Assembly: GCA_023159155.1 (NCBI GenBank)
Contig: JAJNNX010000005.1
Span: forward strand, 1,116,001 to 1,180,000
DNA: 64,000 nt
Direction: 5' to 3'
Origin: Ustulina deusta
Lineage: Eukaryota; Ascomycota; Sordariomycetes; Xylariales; Xylariaceae
Positions 25,102-37,900 of the stretch are shown piece by piece (the first letter of the stretch is position 1; every line of letters begins with the position of its first letter). The notes under the pieces are model-generated. The model saw only the letters and a program-made list of their open reading frames with translations. It ran no database searches and had not been told where the DNA came from. The translations under genes and the position numbers were made by a program.

Positions 25102-27494
25102 TTACAAAAGCTCACTGATGAATGCGGTTTCCGTCTTGTTATGTACCGTCCTATCAAAATTGCCGAGTGCATTTCGATACTGCTCCGATGTTAATCACTT
25201 TCTGTCCTATAATACGCATTGTAGTTGAGACTAGGAGCTGACTTACAGCAAATACAAAGTTAAGTATCAGCGCGACCATCAACGCCACACTGATAGCTAG
25301 AGGCCCGATCATGTTATCGAAATCCGTACCGCTGCGTTCTACTATCATCGCCCGCCGCCGGTGAAGCATCAGGTTGCCCCATAGCCCTGCCAAAACCGCA
25401 ATCACGATGTAGGCGATGCCCATGCACTCGGCCACAAGGTTCTCACCTGCCGCCGTGTACAGTCCGAGGGCTAGACTGCCAAGCAGCACACAAATATGCT
25501 GCCACTTGAGAAATGTTCGCTCGTTTGCGAGCCACACCTTGGGTTCGATCTGTAGTGGCCCCGCATTCTTCAACCAAACCTCAGGCTTGGTTACACCCTC
25601 GGGTAGCTGATCTCTTTGACGCTTACTCCGGGCATAGCGCGATAAAGAGAAGCCGGGGAAGACTGACGTAAGTGTACCATAGTTACGTGATTCGGGAACA
25701 CCATATTCATCATCGGCCGCACCAGCCCTATCGCCAGGCTCATCGCCAGGGTGTGTGGTTCTTGCTTCTGAAGCAGCACGCTCAGAAAGGTAAGATTTCG
25801 CGACGGGTGAGCTAGCAGCCGGCTTGTAGGAGCCGCGCATAGCACTCGTTCCGAGAAGACTATCGACCGCTTGCGCATCCTCAGCTTGCCGAGCACGCCT
25901 CTGCTCTTCCTCCTCGTGGGCTTGTTGGGGATCTTTGCGAATGTCTGTCTCCAGATCGCTTAGCCAGAATGGTAAATTGTTCACGTAGTCTTCAAAGAGT
26001 GATGCTACACCGTGGACAAACTTGGAAAACCTCGGTGTTGCATAGACCAAGTGAGAGGCCATCAGGTCGTCTATCCACCGAGGGCGTTTACGGCCTTCTT
26101 CTTCCTTCGACTTAATCTCTAACACGGCATAGGGGAACTTCGAGACCTCGCTCTGATTGATATTTTTGAAGGGGTATGTCATGTTGCTGTTGTCTATGTC
26201 TGTTCGATGCCATTCGGCGGGATCTCGACACGGTCGATCATGGTCCAAGGTATCCTCGCGAATAAAAGCGATGTCGGTGTCAATAGATATCCTTACTCGA
26301 TCGTCAGCAGGCTTTTGGAATGCCGTACGAGTATAGTTAGCTCTCATGACCGGTTCAAGTTTGTTGGTGACAATGAAGCTCTGAATATCCTCGGCAGTGG
26401 TTCTGAATGAATCAATCGAGTCATTCTGCTGGCCTTGTCTCTCCATTTTCTGGATGGATTTCTCCATCTTGTACTCTCCATCAATATATTGCTTAATATA
26501 TTTGTCCTTGATCTTGAATTTCTTCTCTTCGCTCGTGCCATCCTCGTATATAATTTTTTGCTCGAGCATAATATCTGACTTTTCGTTCAGCTGGCCGTAC
26601 CATCGAAGCCGCACCGAGGAAGCATCGGTTTGACGATTAACTTTTCTGTCATAAAGGTCGAATTTGGAGTTATCAAAATAGAGGGAGGTGATTTTGGGAT
26701 CTTGGTTGCCGTCCAGTTGCTTGGCGGATTGTTGGCTGTATACCAGGGCCGGAAGATGTCGTAAGATTGCGGTTTTCACTTCGAGTAGATTCTCGGGGTG
26801 CACCCAGACTATAACCCTAGTTAGCCTCGATATGACGCGAAATAACCCGAGGCAGCGTACACTTGTGGGCGGTGTAGCGCTCGCCGTTATGGAACTCTTC
26901 TTGATACTCGAGGTCCAGGGGGTGCTGCTGTTTGCCCTTATCGAGGGTCTGGTTGATGGCGTAATACATGAGAGAGAGCTTGTTTAGGAGGGGCGAATAC
27001 CCTTGCTCCGAGTTGAGGCCATGCTCGGCCAAGCTCACGCGCATCATGGGGCGGACCTTGTACCGGCCGCCGCGCTTCCGGTCGTGCTTCTTCACAATCT
27101 TGAGAAAGCCGGTATAGTTCAAACTACTGTATTTCTTCAGCCTCTCCATCTCGTTTACGATGACGTCTAGCTCGGCCCGAAGCTCTTCTAGGCGTGAATT
27201 GGTGATGCCGCTCTTGGACTTGTCGTCGGAGGGCGCCAGGTCGCGGAGCTTCTCGAAAGCAGCATCGGCCTGTTGTTGTAAACTCGATGCCGTTTTGGCT
27301 TGGAATTGGGAGACTTTGTCAAGCTGGACGTTGAAGATCTCGTCGCAAAAGCGGTTCTCGTCTTCCTCGGTCCATGGTACGTCATCGTCCTCGCGCGTTT
27401 TCTCTCGAAGCATGCCCTTTAATTTAGAGTAATCAATGTATTCGTCCCTCCATGGTGGGTAGATGGACTCGCGAAGAGTCTTCCCGAATCGCAT
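25102..27494 (-). CDS. SPX-domain VTC complex subunit, Vtc2/Vtc3 type
   Basis: Exons are 27494-26861, 26808-25247 and 25179-25102, giving 757 residues. The order is an N-terminal SPX domain (MRFGKTLRESIYPPWRDEYI, with the KIVKKHDR inositol-pyrophosphate-binding helix), a VTC tunnel-type domain from KFWVHPENLL to LPFWLSDLE, a charged linker, and three membrane helices near the C-terminus (starting HICVLLGSL, MGIAYIVIA and MIGPLAISV). VTC makes and imports polyphosphate at the vacuole. The core segment FDLYDRKVNRQTDASSVRLRW followed by IMLEQKIIYEDG resembles accessory Vtc2/Vtc3 rather than catalytic Vtc4, which has an ERKTHRE.W-type strand here. The first intron splits K-FWVHP. The short last exon ends YRNALGNFD...FISELL. 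The ATG at 27494 begins the SPX consensus. Confidence 0.92.
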
Positions 27495-28301
27495 TTTGAG
27501 GCGCGGAACAGGGCAATCGACTGGACATAAGAAAGCAAACCAAGCCAGGTACAATGACAATAACTCTATCGGGTATATCCAAACTTGTCAAAAGGAAAGA
27601 AAAATCGCCTGGGTCGAGGACTGGATGGGAAAGGCTTCGAACACCCCGAAAGAAAATGTGGTTGAAACAGCAACTAGCTCACTACCTGGTTGAACGGGGC
27701 TATTAGCTATCTGCCGAGTTTCGTCACTGTCGCGTAGTAGGTTGGGTAAGACAGGTGCCTCCTTCTGTACTAGGTACCTAGGTAGGTATGAGAGGGACTC
27801 GCAACCCCACTCTCAATTGGAGTCGGACCTCTCTCTCAATTGACCAATCGAAAACCGCGCCATCGCCACGCGCGCTAAAGAGCCTAAATAAAGGTAGACA
27901 GGTACCTTGTTGCTTGGAACGCAGAGAGTTTACTAACCTGTTGGATTCTGCCGATTTGCAACTCATCCTCAAGCAACTACAGGCTCAGCAATACACAACT
28001 ACTCAAGTAAAAGCACGACGACGTGGAAGCTGAGCAGCTATAAGTTTTACATTTTTTTTTATCTCTGTAGATACAAAGGCATCGATAGACTAAAGTAGCT
28101 TTCCCCCAAACTTTTTGCTAGTGGTATCGTAGGTAATTTCATCTCTCACGCATACATAGGTACATACATACACGCTCCCCATAGTAAGTATTGATGTACT
28201 AGCTCCAAAATTGCTCCATGGCAAAACGCTCGACACTTCTGGGCAAACCAAAACGTTATACACACCTCGAGGACCGCAACTAACCCAAATTCATATGTTC
28301 A
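27495..28301. other. Intergenic region between the VTC gene and glt1
   Basis: This holds the VTC promoter and the glt1 3' region. TAGGTACC-type words lie at about 27770-27790. No gene is supported. Confidence 0.5.
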
Positions 28302-31300
28302 TTACGCCGTGACGGATATCTCAGTTCCAAGGATTTCTTGGGCGCTCTGCTTGATGATGCCACCAGTTACTGGCAAACGGGTGGAGCCTTCGAGGTAGAT
28401 ATCAACCTCGCGAGCAGACTGTCTTCCTTCATTGATACCCCTATTGTTGATTAGCATGCATGTCAAGAAAAATAAACGGCGTTGTGCCTTCCACTCACCA
28501 GACAATCAAAGACTGGCCACGACGACAGTCGCCAGCAGCAAAGATGCCTTCGACATTGGTTGCGTAAGAACCGGCTGGCGTCTTTACGTTCTTTCGAGCA
28601 TCCTTCTCGATATCGTCGCCGAGGACGCGTCCCTCAGGGCCGAGGAAGCCCATGGAAAGAAGCACTAGGTCGGCAGGGAAAAATTGCTTGGTGTCCTCGA
28701 GCTTCTGCATGTCCCAGCCACCAGTCGCAGACTTAGTCCATTCGACGCGAATTGTGTTGATGCCCTTGACATTTCCATTGCCATCATCGACGAACTCTTC
28801 GGACATGATACAGTACTCGCGAGGGTCCTTGCCCATGTGTTGTGCAACCTCTGTATGGCCATAATCCACCCGGTAAATACGAGGCCACTGTGGCCAAGGG
28901 TTATCACGACCACGCTGCGGTGGAGGCTGCGGCAATAGCTCAAAGTTGATGACGGATTTGGCGCCGTGGCGAACTGAGGTACCAATACAGTCGTTGCCAG
29001 TGTCGCCACCTCCGATGACTACGACATGCTTACCCTTAGCTGAGAGATAAGCGGCATCGCTCAGCTCAGAATCAAGCAGAGACTTAGTGTTCTTGTGCAG
29101 GAACTCCATTGCAAAGTGGATACCATTCAGGCTACGACCCTTGATCGGAAGATCTCGAGCTACAGTGGCTCCAGTGGCAATGACAACAGCATCGTTCTGA
29201 GCCTTGAGATCCACCAAGGTGATATCCTCACCAACGGTGACGCCAGTCTTGAATTGGACGCCCTCCGCAGCCATGAAGTCAGTTCTCCGCTTCACAACAC
29301 GCTTGTCAAGCTTCATGTTGGGAATTCCATACATGAGCAAGCCACCAACACGGTCTGCCCGCTCATAGACAGTGACGCTATGTCCAGCCTTGTTTAGCTG
29401 ATCGGCACATGCAAGACCAGAGGGACCTGATCCAATAATAGCAACGTTCTTGCCGGTTCGCTTTTTGGGGGGTTGAGGTACCATCCAACCCATATCAAAA
29501 CCGCGGTCAATGATGGCGCACTCAATGGACTTGATACCAACAGGAGCTTCGTTGATACCGAGGACGCAGGCACCTTCACACGGCGCTGGACAAACGCGAC
29601 CAGTGAATTCAGGGAAGTTGTTGGTCATGAGGAGACGGTTGAGGGCATCCTGCCACTGATTTTGGAATACCAATTCGTTCCACTTGGGGATGATGTTGGA
29701 AATCGGGCAACCAGTGTCAGACTGGCAGAATGGAACACCACAGTCCATGCAACGGGCTGACTGGTACTTTAATTCGTCCTCATCAAGGCGCTGGGAAAGC
29801 TCAGCCCAGTCCTTCGTTCTCGTCTTGGCATTTCGATATTTCTCAGAACGACGCTGGTACTTCATGAAACCCTTTGTCTTATCTAAGACTAGGGCTCGTT
29901 TCTTATCAGCCGCATTGTCACCAACGGTATCCTCCATATCTTGAAGTTTAGCAGGCTTCTCTTCTTTCTTGGGGACGCCAGGAATGACAGGAAGATTATA
30001 CTGGGCCCGCTTAGCTTCAGCGGCCTTCGCAGCCTCTTCTTCTAGAACACGCTTGTAGTCCACGGGTAGAACTTTGATAAAGCGTGGAAGAGCTCGGTTG
30101 AAGTCTATGAGAATGCGAGCGGCTAGCTCTGATCCTGTGTAGTGATGATGGTCCTCAATCAAGCCTCGTAAGAATGCAATCTCGTTCGGGTCCTCAAGAC
30201 GAGATGCCTCAACCATTTCATCATTCAATTTGGACAAGAAGTTGTTATGGATGTCTAGAACATATGCAATGCCGCCTGACATACCAGCAGCAAAGTTGCG
30301 ACCGGTGCTGCCCAAAACGACGACGCGACCACCTGTCATGTATTCACAGCCATGGTCACCAATGCCTTCGACAACAGCAGTAGCACCTGAGTTTCGTACC
30401 GCAAACCGCTCAGCAGCGATACCACGGAAGAAACAAGTGCCCTGGGTTGCTCCATACAGGCACACATTACCAACGAGGATGTTCTCCTCAGCCTTGAACA
30501 CTGCTGACCGAGGGGGATAAATGATAAGTCGACCACCAGACAGACCCTTGCCAACATAGTCGTTGGCGTCACCCTCCAGTTCGAGAGTGATGCCGGGAGC
30601 CAGGAAAGCACCGAACGACTGTCCAGCCGAACCCTTAATATTGACATGGACAGTATCCATGGGCAAACCGGCTTCCCCATAGCGCTTGGAGACATGGTAG
30701 GATAGAGACGTTCCCATCGCTCGGTCGGTATTGACAATATCACATTCGATTCGGGACGGCAATCCCTTTTCGAGGGTCAACTCGGCTTCGGAGATAAGCT
30801 TGTTGTCCAAGCGGACATAGAGTCGATGATCCTGCTTTCGGACATTGAACGTGGCAACACCAGGTCGAAGTTTGTGGGCTGGTGTGAGGATAAGGGACAA
30901 ATCGATGTTAGAGGTCTTGCCAGTTCGAAGATCCTCCCGAACTTTCAGGCACTCCACATGTCCAACCATTTCATTGATGGTTCGGAATCCCAGTTGAGCC
31001 ATGATAGCTCTGAGCTCATTTGCAACATAATAGAAGAAGTTAATGACATTCTCAGGAGTGCCAGTGAACTTCTTGCGGAGTTCTGGATCCTGTGTTGCAA
31101 TTCCAACGGGGCAGGTATTCAGATGGCACTTCCTCATCATGATACAACCCATGGCAATCAGCGGGGTGGTAGCAAAACCCCATTCCTCTGCTCCTAGCAA
31201 GCAGGCGATGGCAACATCACGGCCAGTTCGAAGCTGGCCATCGGTCTGCACGACAACACGTCCACGTAGATCATTGAGTACTAAGGTTTGGTGGGTTTCA

Positions 31301-34300
31301 GCGAGACCTAACTCCCATGGAAGACCAGCGTACTTGATCCCTGTCCATCTAGAAGCACCTGTGCCACCATCATGTCCGGAAATTAAAATGTGATCAGCCT
31401 TGGCCTTGGCTACTCCGGAGGCGACGATACCAACTCCAGTCTCTGACACAAGCTTCACTGACACACGAGATCGAGGGCTAGAGCACTTGAGGTCATAGAT
31501 GAGTTGCTTCAGGTCTTCGATGGAATAGATGTCATGATGCGGGGGCGGGGAAATGAGACCAACACCAGGAGTCGAGTGTCGGGTTCGAGCGATCGATTTG
31601 GATACTTTGTGGCCGGGAAGCTCACCACCTTCACCAGGCTTAGCACCCTGCGCCATTTTGATCTGAAGCTCATCAGAATCGGCAAGATAGGCTGAGGTGA
31701 CACCGAATCGGCCCGAAGCAACTTGCTTAATGGCAGACCTCATGGTGTCACCGTTTGCCATGACTTGCGATCGCTCGGGGTCCTCGCCACCTTCGCCAGT
31801 ATTGGACTTGCCACCGAGACGATTCATAGCCACTGCCAAGGTGGAATGGGATTCCATAGAAATGGAACCATACGACATAGCACCCGTGCAGAAGCGCCGA
31901 ACGATGTCGGTCCACGGTTCAACCTGATCGATTGGAATGGGTGTGTACTCCTCAAATTTGAAGTCAAGCATTCCGCGGAGCGTGCAGGATTTGATTTGTT
32001 CGTATTCAGAGCGTGAATACGCTTCGTACGACTTATCGTTCTTGGTTCGTACAGCATCTTGCATATTAGCAATTGATGTAGGGTCGTTAACATGTGCCTC
32101 ACCGCCATCGCGCCAGTGGTACTCGCCAGATTCAGGTAAACCAGGGACACTAACAGTGTCCCGGGAAGGGAAACCACGCTCATGGAATCGGAATGCATCC
32201 TCGGCGATATGCGTGAATGTTGCACCTTTGATACGCGAGGCGGTCCCCCTGAAGCTCCTCTCGACGACCTCGTCATCGATGCCAAGAGCTTCGAAAATTT
32301 GAGCGCCTTTATAACTTGCCAAGGTAGAGATGCCCATCTTACTCATGACTTTTAGAATACCCCCGTCACAAGAGTGCTTATAGTTGGCGATGAGCTGATC
32401 ATCACTCAGTTGTTTGCGAATCAGACCCTCGCGGTTCAACTTCAAGATGCATTCCATGGCTAGGTAAGGGTTTACCGCGTCAGCTCCATAACCAAGCAAG
32501 ACACACATGTGGTGAACCTCGCGAGCTTCAGCAGTCTCTAGTACTATGGCAGCCATCGATCGCCACTTGTTGCTGACGAGATGGTGATGTACCATTCCAG
32601 ATGCAAGCAAGGCGGACACTGAGACTCTGTCGGCTGATGTCTTGCGATCAGATAGCACGATGATCCTATCTTTAGCCTCAATCGCAGCAGTAGCCTCCTG
32701 GCAAATGAAATCTAGCTGTTTCATATAACCTGCAGTGCCTTCTGCTTTGGGGAAAGTAAGATCAATAGTCTTGACCGTCCAATCGGGGTGTACTTTAGAG
32801 ATGTTCGTCAAGCTATTGAACTCGGGAATGGACAAAATCGGGCTTGGTATGAAGAGCCGAGCGCATTGAGAGGCATCCATCTCAAGTAAGTTGCCCTGAG
32901 GCCCAACATAACACTCCAAGGACATGACAATCGACTCTCGGATAGGATCGATAGGAGGGTTTGTGACCTGAGCAAAAAGCTGACGGAAATACTCGTAAAG
33001 AAGGCGTGGGCCTTGGGCGAGGCATGCCAACGGAGCATCATTCCCCATAGACCCAAGAGCCTCCTTTTCATCGGAAGCCATTGGCGCAAGGAGTAGACTG
33101 ACTTGCTCATGAGTATAACCAAAAGCGAGCAAGAGAGGGTCTTGTTGAAGAGGTGTAGAGTCAAGCTTCGGAGCAAGGTCAATTTTGTGTTGCTCGGAAA
33201 TTTGAGTCACAATTGTTGGGAGTGAAATCAACTCATTATCAATCCAGGAGCGGAAGTCTGCACGCTCCGAGACTGCCTTCTTGAGTTCTGAATCATCGAT
33301 AATACGTCCGGCTTTAGTATCAACGAGCAGCATGCGACCGGGTTGGAGGCGGCCCTTTTGCACAACTGACTCAGGATCAACCGGGATAGTACCAACTTCG
33401 GAAGCACATATGATACGATCATCGGCCATAACGTAGTATCGGCAGGGCCGCAATCCGTTTCGATCGAGGTTGGCACCGCAAAAGCGACCGTCGGCAAAAG
33501 TAAAGAGAGCGGGTCCATCCCAAGGCTCCATCTGGCACGCAGCCCATTCATAGAATGCGGCCTTCTTTGGGTCCATGGCTGTATTGCCTTGCCAGGCTTC
33601 GGGAACCATGAGCATCACAGCCTCTGGCAAGGATAGTACGCCATTGATTGTGAGTAGTTCAAGAACATTGTCAAATGCAGCTGAGTCAGAGCCGCCATCT
33701 TCGACGATAGGATACAGGTGTTCAAGTTCATCACCAAAGACGTTAGATTGCATGACGCCTTCTCGTGCTCGCATCCAGTTCTTATTACCCCGCAGTGTAT
33801 TAATTTCACCTACACCGTCGTTTTATTAGATATGTTCTCGAGTCACTCTTACTCCTAGGTTAAAAAACGTACCGTTATGAGCCGCCCACCGCAGAGGTTG
33901 GGCACGATCCCAGGAGGGGAATGTGTTAGTAGAGAAACGTGAATGTACGAGCGCAAAATGAGCCTGGTAGTCGGCATTTACCAGATCATGGTAGTATTGG
34001 TAGACCTGGATTGGAGCCAGTTGCCCTTTGTAAACAATGTTCTTGTTGGAGAGTGAGCACAGATAAAACCAGTTCTGAAGGCCGATAGAATGAGTAGCGC
34101 GCTTTCGGAGAATATAAAGCTGCTTCTCAAAGTGCTTCTCGGGGAATTCCTCTGGATCCGTGTTTTCAGGAGCATTGCCAGAGCCATAAGCGGAAGCAAG
34201 GACAACAAATGGTTGTAGTATAGTAGGCTCTCGTGAGGCAGCAGCAGGGCCAAGGAGAGAAGAGTCTACAGGAGGTTCTCGCCATCCTAAAACCCTCAAA

Positions 34301-34932
34301 CCTAGCGATTCGGCAATATCTTCCAATTGCCGTTTCGACTCCTGCAATGTTTCCTCATCGGGCTTGAGAAACAGATTTCCCACAGCATATTGCCCTAGCG
34401 GTGGCAGCTGAATCCCTTGTTCCTTTTCAAAATTCTTGATGAAAAATCTATGGGGTATTGAGGTCATGACGCCGGCGCCGTCGCCATCTCGCGCATCGGA
34501 ACCCACCGCACCGCGATGGGTCATGTTGCAGAGGAGGTTTCGTGCTATGCTAAGTTAGCTACCAGACCAGAACACTTTCCAGCAGGGAAGTGAGCAACGA
34601 ACCATCGCTGACGATCTTGTGGCTGGGAACACCCTTAATGTGGCTATATGGGGTATTAATAAGGATGTACAACGGAGGGGGATTGAACGCCAGCATACCA
34701 GGCAAAACCGACACCACAAGCATCCTTTTCCAAGCTGGGGTCATACAATCCCCTAGACAAAACAGTCAGTGTGGATTTTGTATGGAGCGGGATCGGTAAT
34801 GGCATACTGCTTCACCGGTAGAGCACCCGCCCAAGAGTCATTGTTCTCCGTTTGATATTCATAGGGATGGTAAGCTTCGGCCGTGGACTCGATTTCGGTT
34901 TGTCTGTCGTCGAAGTCCACAGATAGGCCCAT
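28302..34932 (-). CDS. glt1: NADH-dependent glutamate synthase (GOGAT), fused large and small domains
   Basis: Glutamate synthase converts glutamine plus 2-oxoglutarate to two glutamates with NADH. Exons are 34932-34808, 34752-34699, 34643-34603, 34544-33873, 33809-28499 and 28440-28302, giving 2113 residues, normal for eukaryotic NADH-GOGAT. The class II amidotransferase nucleophile is C54 in KDACGVGF, created at a splice-rich 5' end; the preceding 53 residues are a likely propeptide. The FMN/synthase domain has the 3Fe-4S cysteines in CHLNTCPVGIATQ at about residue 1190. The small-subunit part has CMDCGVPFCQSDTGCP at about 1650, an FAD-binding GSGPSGLACADQ at about 1757 and an NAD-binding GGGDTGNDC at about 1897. 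The start at 34932 gives a short leader before SWAGALPVKQGLYDP; an upstream coding exon cannot be ruled out. Confidence 0.97.
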
Positions 34933-37900
34933 GTCAGGCAAGAAGACGAAGAACTCTTGGGGATCGACTAGCGGACCGGAGGTCAAGATCGGGGGGAAAT
35001 CTGCGGACGCAGCAACAATGTAAGGAGAGATGAACGCAGCTCGGTGCTGCTCAAAAACCAGGCCTATGGAGTGGACAAATTGAGTTAGCTGCACACCAAT
35101 ATTTTATCTAAACGGCAGTTCAGCAGAAATAAGACAAAGAAGAGTGAAAAGACATGGCGAAATAGTCTAGTCCGAGAGGAGTTTCAATTTTGTATCGAGC
35201 CGAGAAATAAGATTCGTCTGATAATGTTGCATGCTCAGATACAAAGCTGGCGGTTTGGCACGATAGGTATAGACACCCAGAGGGATGAGAGTCGCGCTTG
35301 GGAACTTAGTTGCAGCACCAGTTATAGCCATCCTGGTAACGGCACATGTGAACGACCTAGAGTGTGGGGTGATGCATCCACACCCCCTAGCTCAGGCAGA
35401 GACGCTGTCCCTCCCCACCCACACCCCATCAGCTAAACTCACGTTCATCGCTGTCCTTGAATCGTGGGTGCTGCTTTGATGTATCCGCGGGTCGGGTGAA
35501 GGGAGTAACCATGTTTCGATGATAACAGGCGTCCAATTTTGTACTGCAAGCTTCCCAATCGAACGAGCAGCTCCGGTATCGCAGAACTGGCGGGGTTGTT
35601 CTGCGTTCCATCTCGAAGCATATTTCCTCAGATTGTAGGTGGTGTGTACAGCGCGACAACAGTAGATACCAAGGGAATAAATATTGGCATTTCAGACAAT
35701 TTCATCGAGAATCGCATGCCGCCGAAGTCCTCGGGCATTACCATTGCCCTCTAGGCTCGTTCGGGAAGTTGATGCTGTCGCTGCTGCTGCTATGAGCCGC
35801 GATAAAGAGAGCTGGCACACTTGGTGCCGAGGATGACGGATCAGGCCTGGGCGCGGGTGTAGATGCGGGGATGTGGCGTGGGGATTCAGTCCATATCAGC
35901 ACGACCAATTATAGTTGTTGCGAACTTTATCATGCGGCTAAGGAGACTCTCCCTTGATAGGTCGGTCGTCATGCAGTCTGATGTCTTCCACACGGCCACC
36001 GAAAGAACAAGCAGGCGTGAGAAAACCTTAGGTTGCTGCATTTGGGGGGGCCCGGCTGAACCGCCTTGGAAGAACAGGCGAGAGGTCGCCGCCCCAAGCA
36101 TGAAGCCAGCAAAGTCGCATTGATCGGGATTGTATGGGAACTCGAGCGTTGGCGCTCTTCGATGTGAATAGGCAGATAATGCTGCGATGCGATAGATTGT
36201 TGTCGTCCTCTTTTCTTGTTGTCGCCCTCCTCACTGCGATTTCGGCCTGGACTTGGGGTATTGCTGAGCGACGAAATGGAAATGTATTACTTACAAGTGA
36301 AGCTGCGTAGCAAGCTGGGGCAGGTAGGTTGAAAAACCTAGGTATCTTGCGGTATGAGGAAATGGTCTGACTTGAAGAAGAGAATAACTGTTTCACAAGC
36401 TGGTTTGGCGAAAGAGAAAGAGAAGGGGGAGAGAGGACTGGATGGAGAGAGGTGTGGCGATGCCGTAGCTTTTATGGATGGATCTACCTAGTAGGCACAG
36501 AAGACTATAAGCCAAGGCAGCACCTCTCGAGCGACAAAGCTTGCGACAATAACTCCGAAGGGGGAGATGAGGAAAAAAAAAAACTATAAGCCGTCTCTAC
36601 AGTATAGGCGATTAGCAGATCAGCCCCTCCCCTCGCTTCCAGCCTTCCAGGCTGGCTAGGAGAGACATGCAGGTGGGGGTTAATGGGTCCATGGTGGCCG
36701 AGAGACGGCACGAATCTCATCTCTCCGGCATAGGTAGCAAACGCACCTAGTCTAGTATTGGGTAGAGTATACTAATTCACACCTAGGCCCATGGGGGTAC
36801 ATCGGCCCCTGTAACTCTCCTTTCAGGTATGGCACACAATGTATGGGAAACCGTCTATTCTCATTGGGCCGAGACTATTTGCCTCGAGCTAGTGGGATTG
36901 GTGACGTTAGTGGTATTAGTCGCTTGCATCCAAAAACAGTTGCAAATTGAGAAATGCGCTATGCTGATTGGTCGAGAAAGACAGGGTTTGTTTGCGAACA
37001 TCCTTTTGCTTCTTCCACCACTCTCAAAGCCCTCCTCCTACAGTAAGAGAGAGGGAGAAAGAGTCGTACCACTCACTACCCGCTTGCCACGATGCTAGAA
37101 AATAGCGCGTTGATCATATTTTGCCCCAGGTGTGGACTTTGGTATGTTACACATGATTCGGATTTTCCATCCAATCATGGTGGCGAAACAACCCGGTACA
37201 TGGATTGGGGAGATGGGATGAACAAGGACTGTCTATTTCTGAGTTAAGTTTGCAATACAATCAAGCATGTTTGTGAACGTAAGAGCTACCCAGGTTAAAC
37301 AATCAACTCTATATTGGTTGTATTAGTAGTGTAGGAATAAGTTCTCTACTCCATCTTGATGTACCATCCGTTTACTTCAAGCGTCCATATGGCCGTAGGT
37401 TAGCCCTAAATTTGAACAGGAGCAATTGTCCGACGCCAATACAATTCGCTTTTCAGTACCATAGACAAAGTATTCTGACACCCTTTTGGTGGTTTTGTTT
37501 TGCCAGGGACTGAGGAACATAATAATCTGTGCATGGCGTTGTTCCAGATTGAAAACTTCACTTTCACTGTAACAAGTTAAACAAGTTTATATGATATGAA
37601 GAACAATTTCCTTGTAAAATCCCTTTAGTACTAGGCATCAGGGCCAGCAGCTGTGGATACACAATAGTGGAAGGCGATTATTTTGATACTTTGATCCTAG
37701 CGAGATAATGTGACCATGGGATGATTGGTCAATTTGACTTTGTAATGCTTTTTGGCAATCGTTATGAACAGTTCTGCCGTTCATCGGAGTCGGGTTTTGG
37801 CGTGCAACTGCTACAGGATCTATTGCATGCGGATCCCTGTTGGCCTTATACACTAACAACGCAAACCCCACACGTAGTGTATGCATCTTGACATTCTCCA

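Noticed and set aside
36829..37098. Plus-strand open frame with a hydrophobic stretch
   Set aside because: Short, with no splice partners or supporting neighbours; the hydrophobic run alone is not enough.
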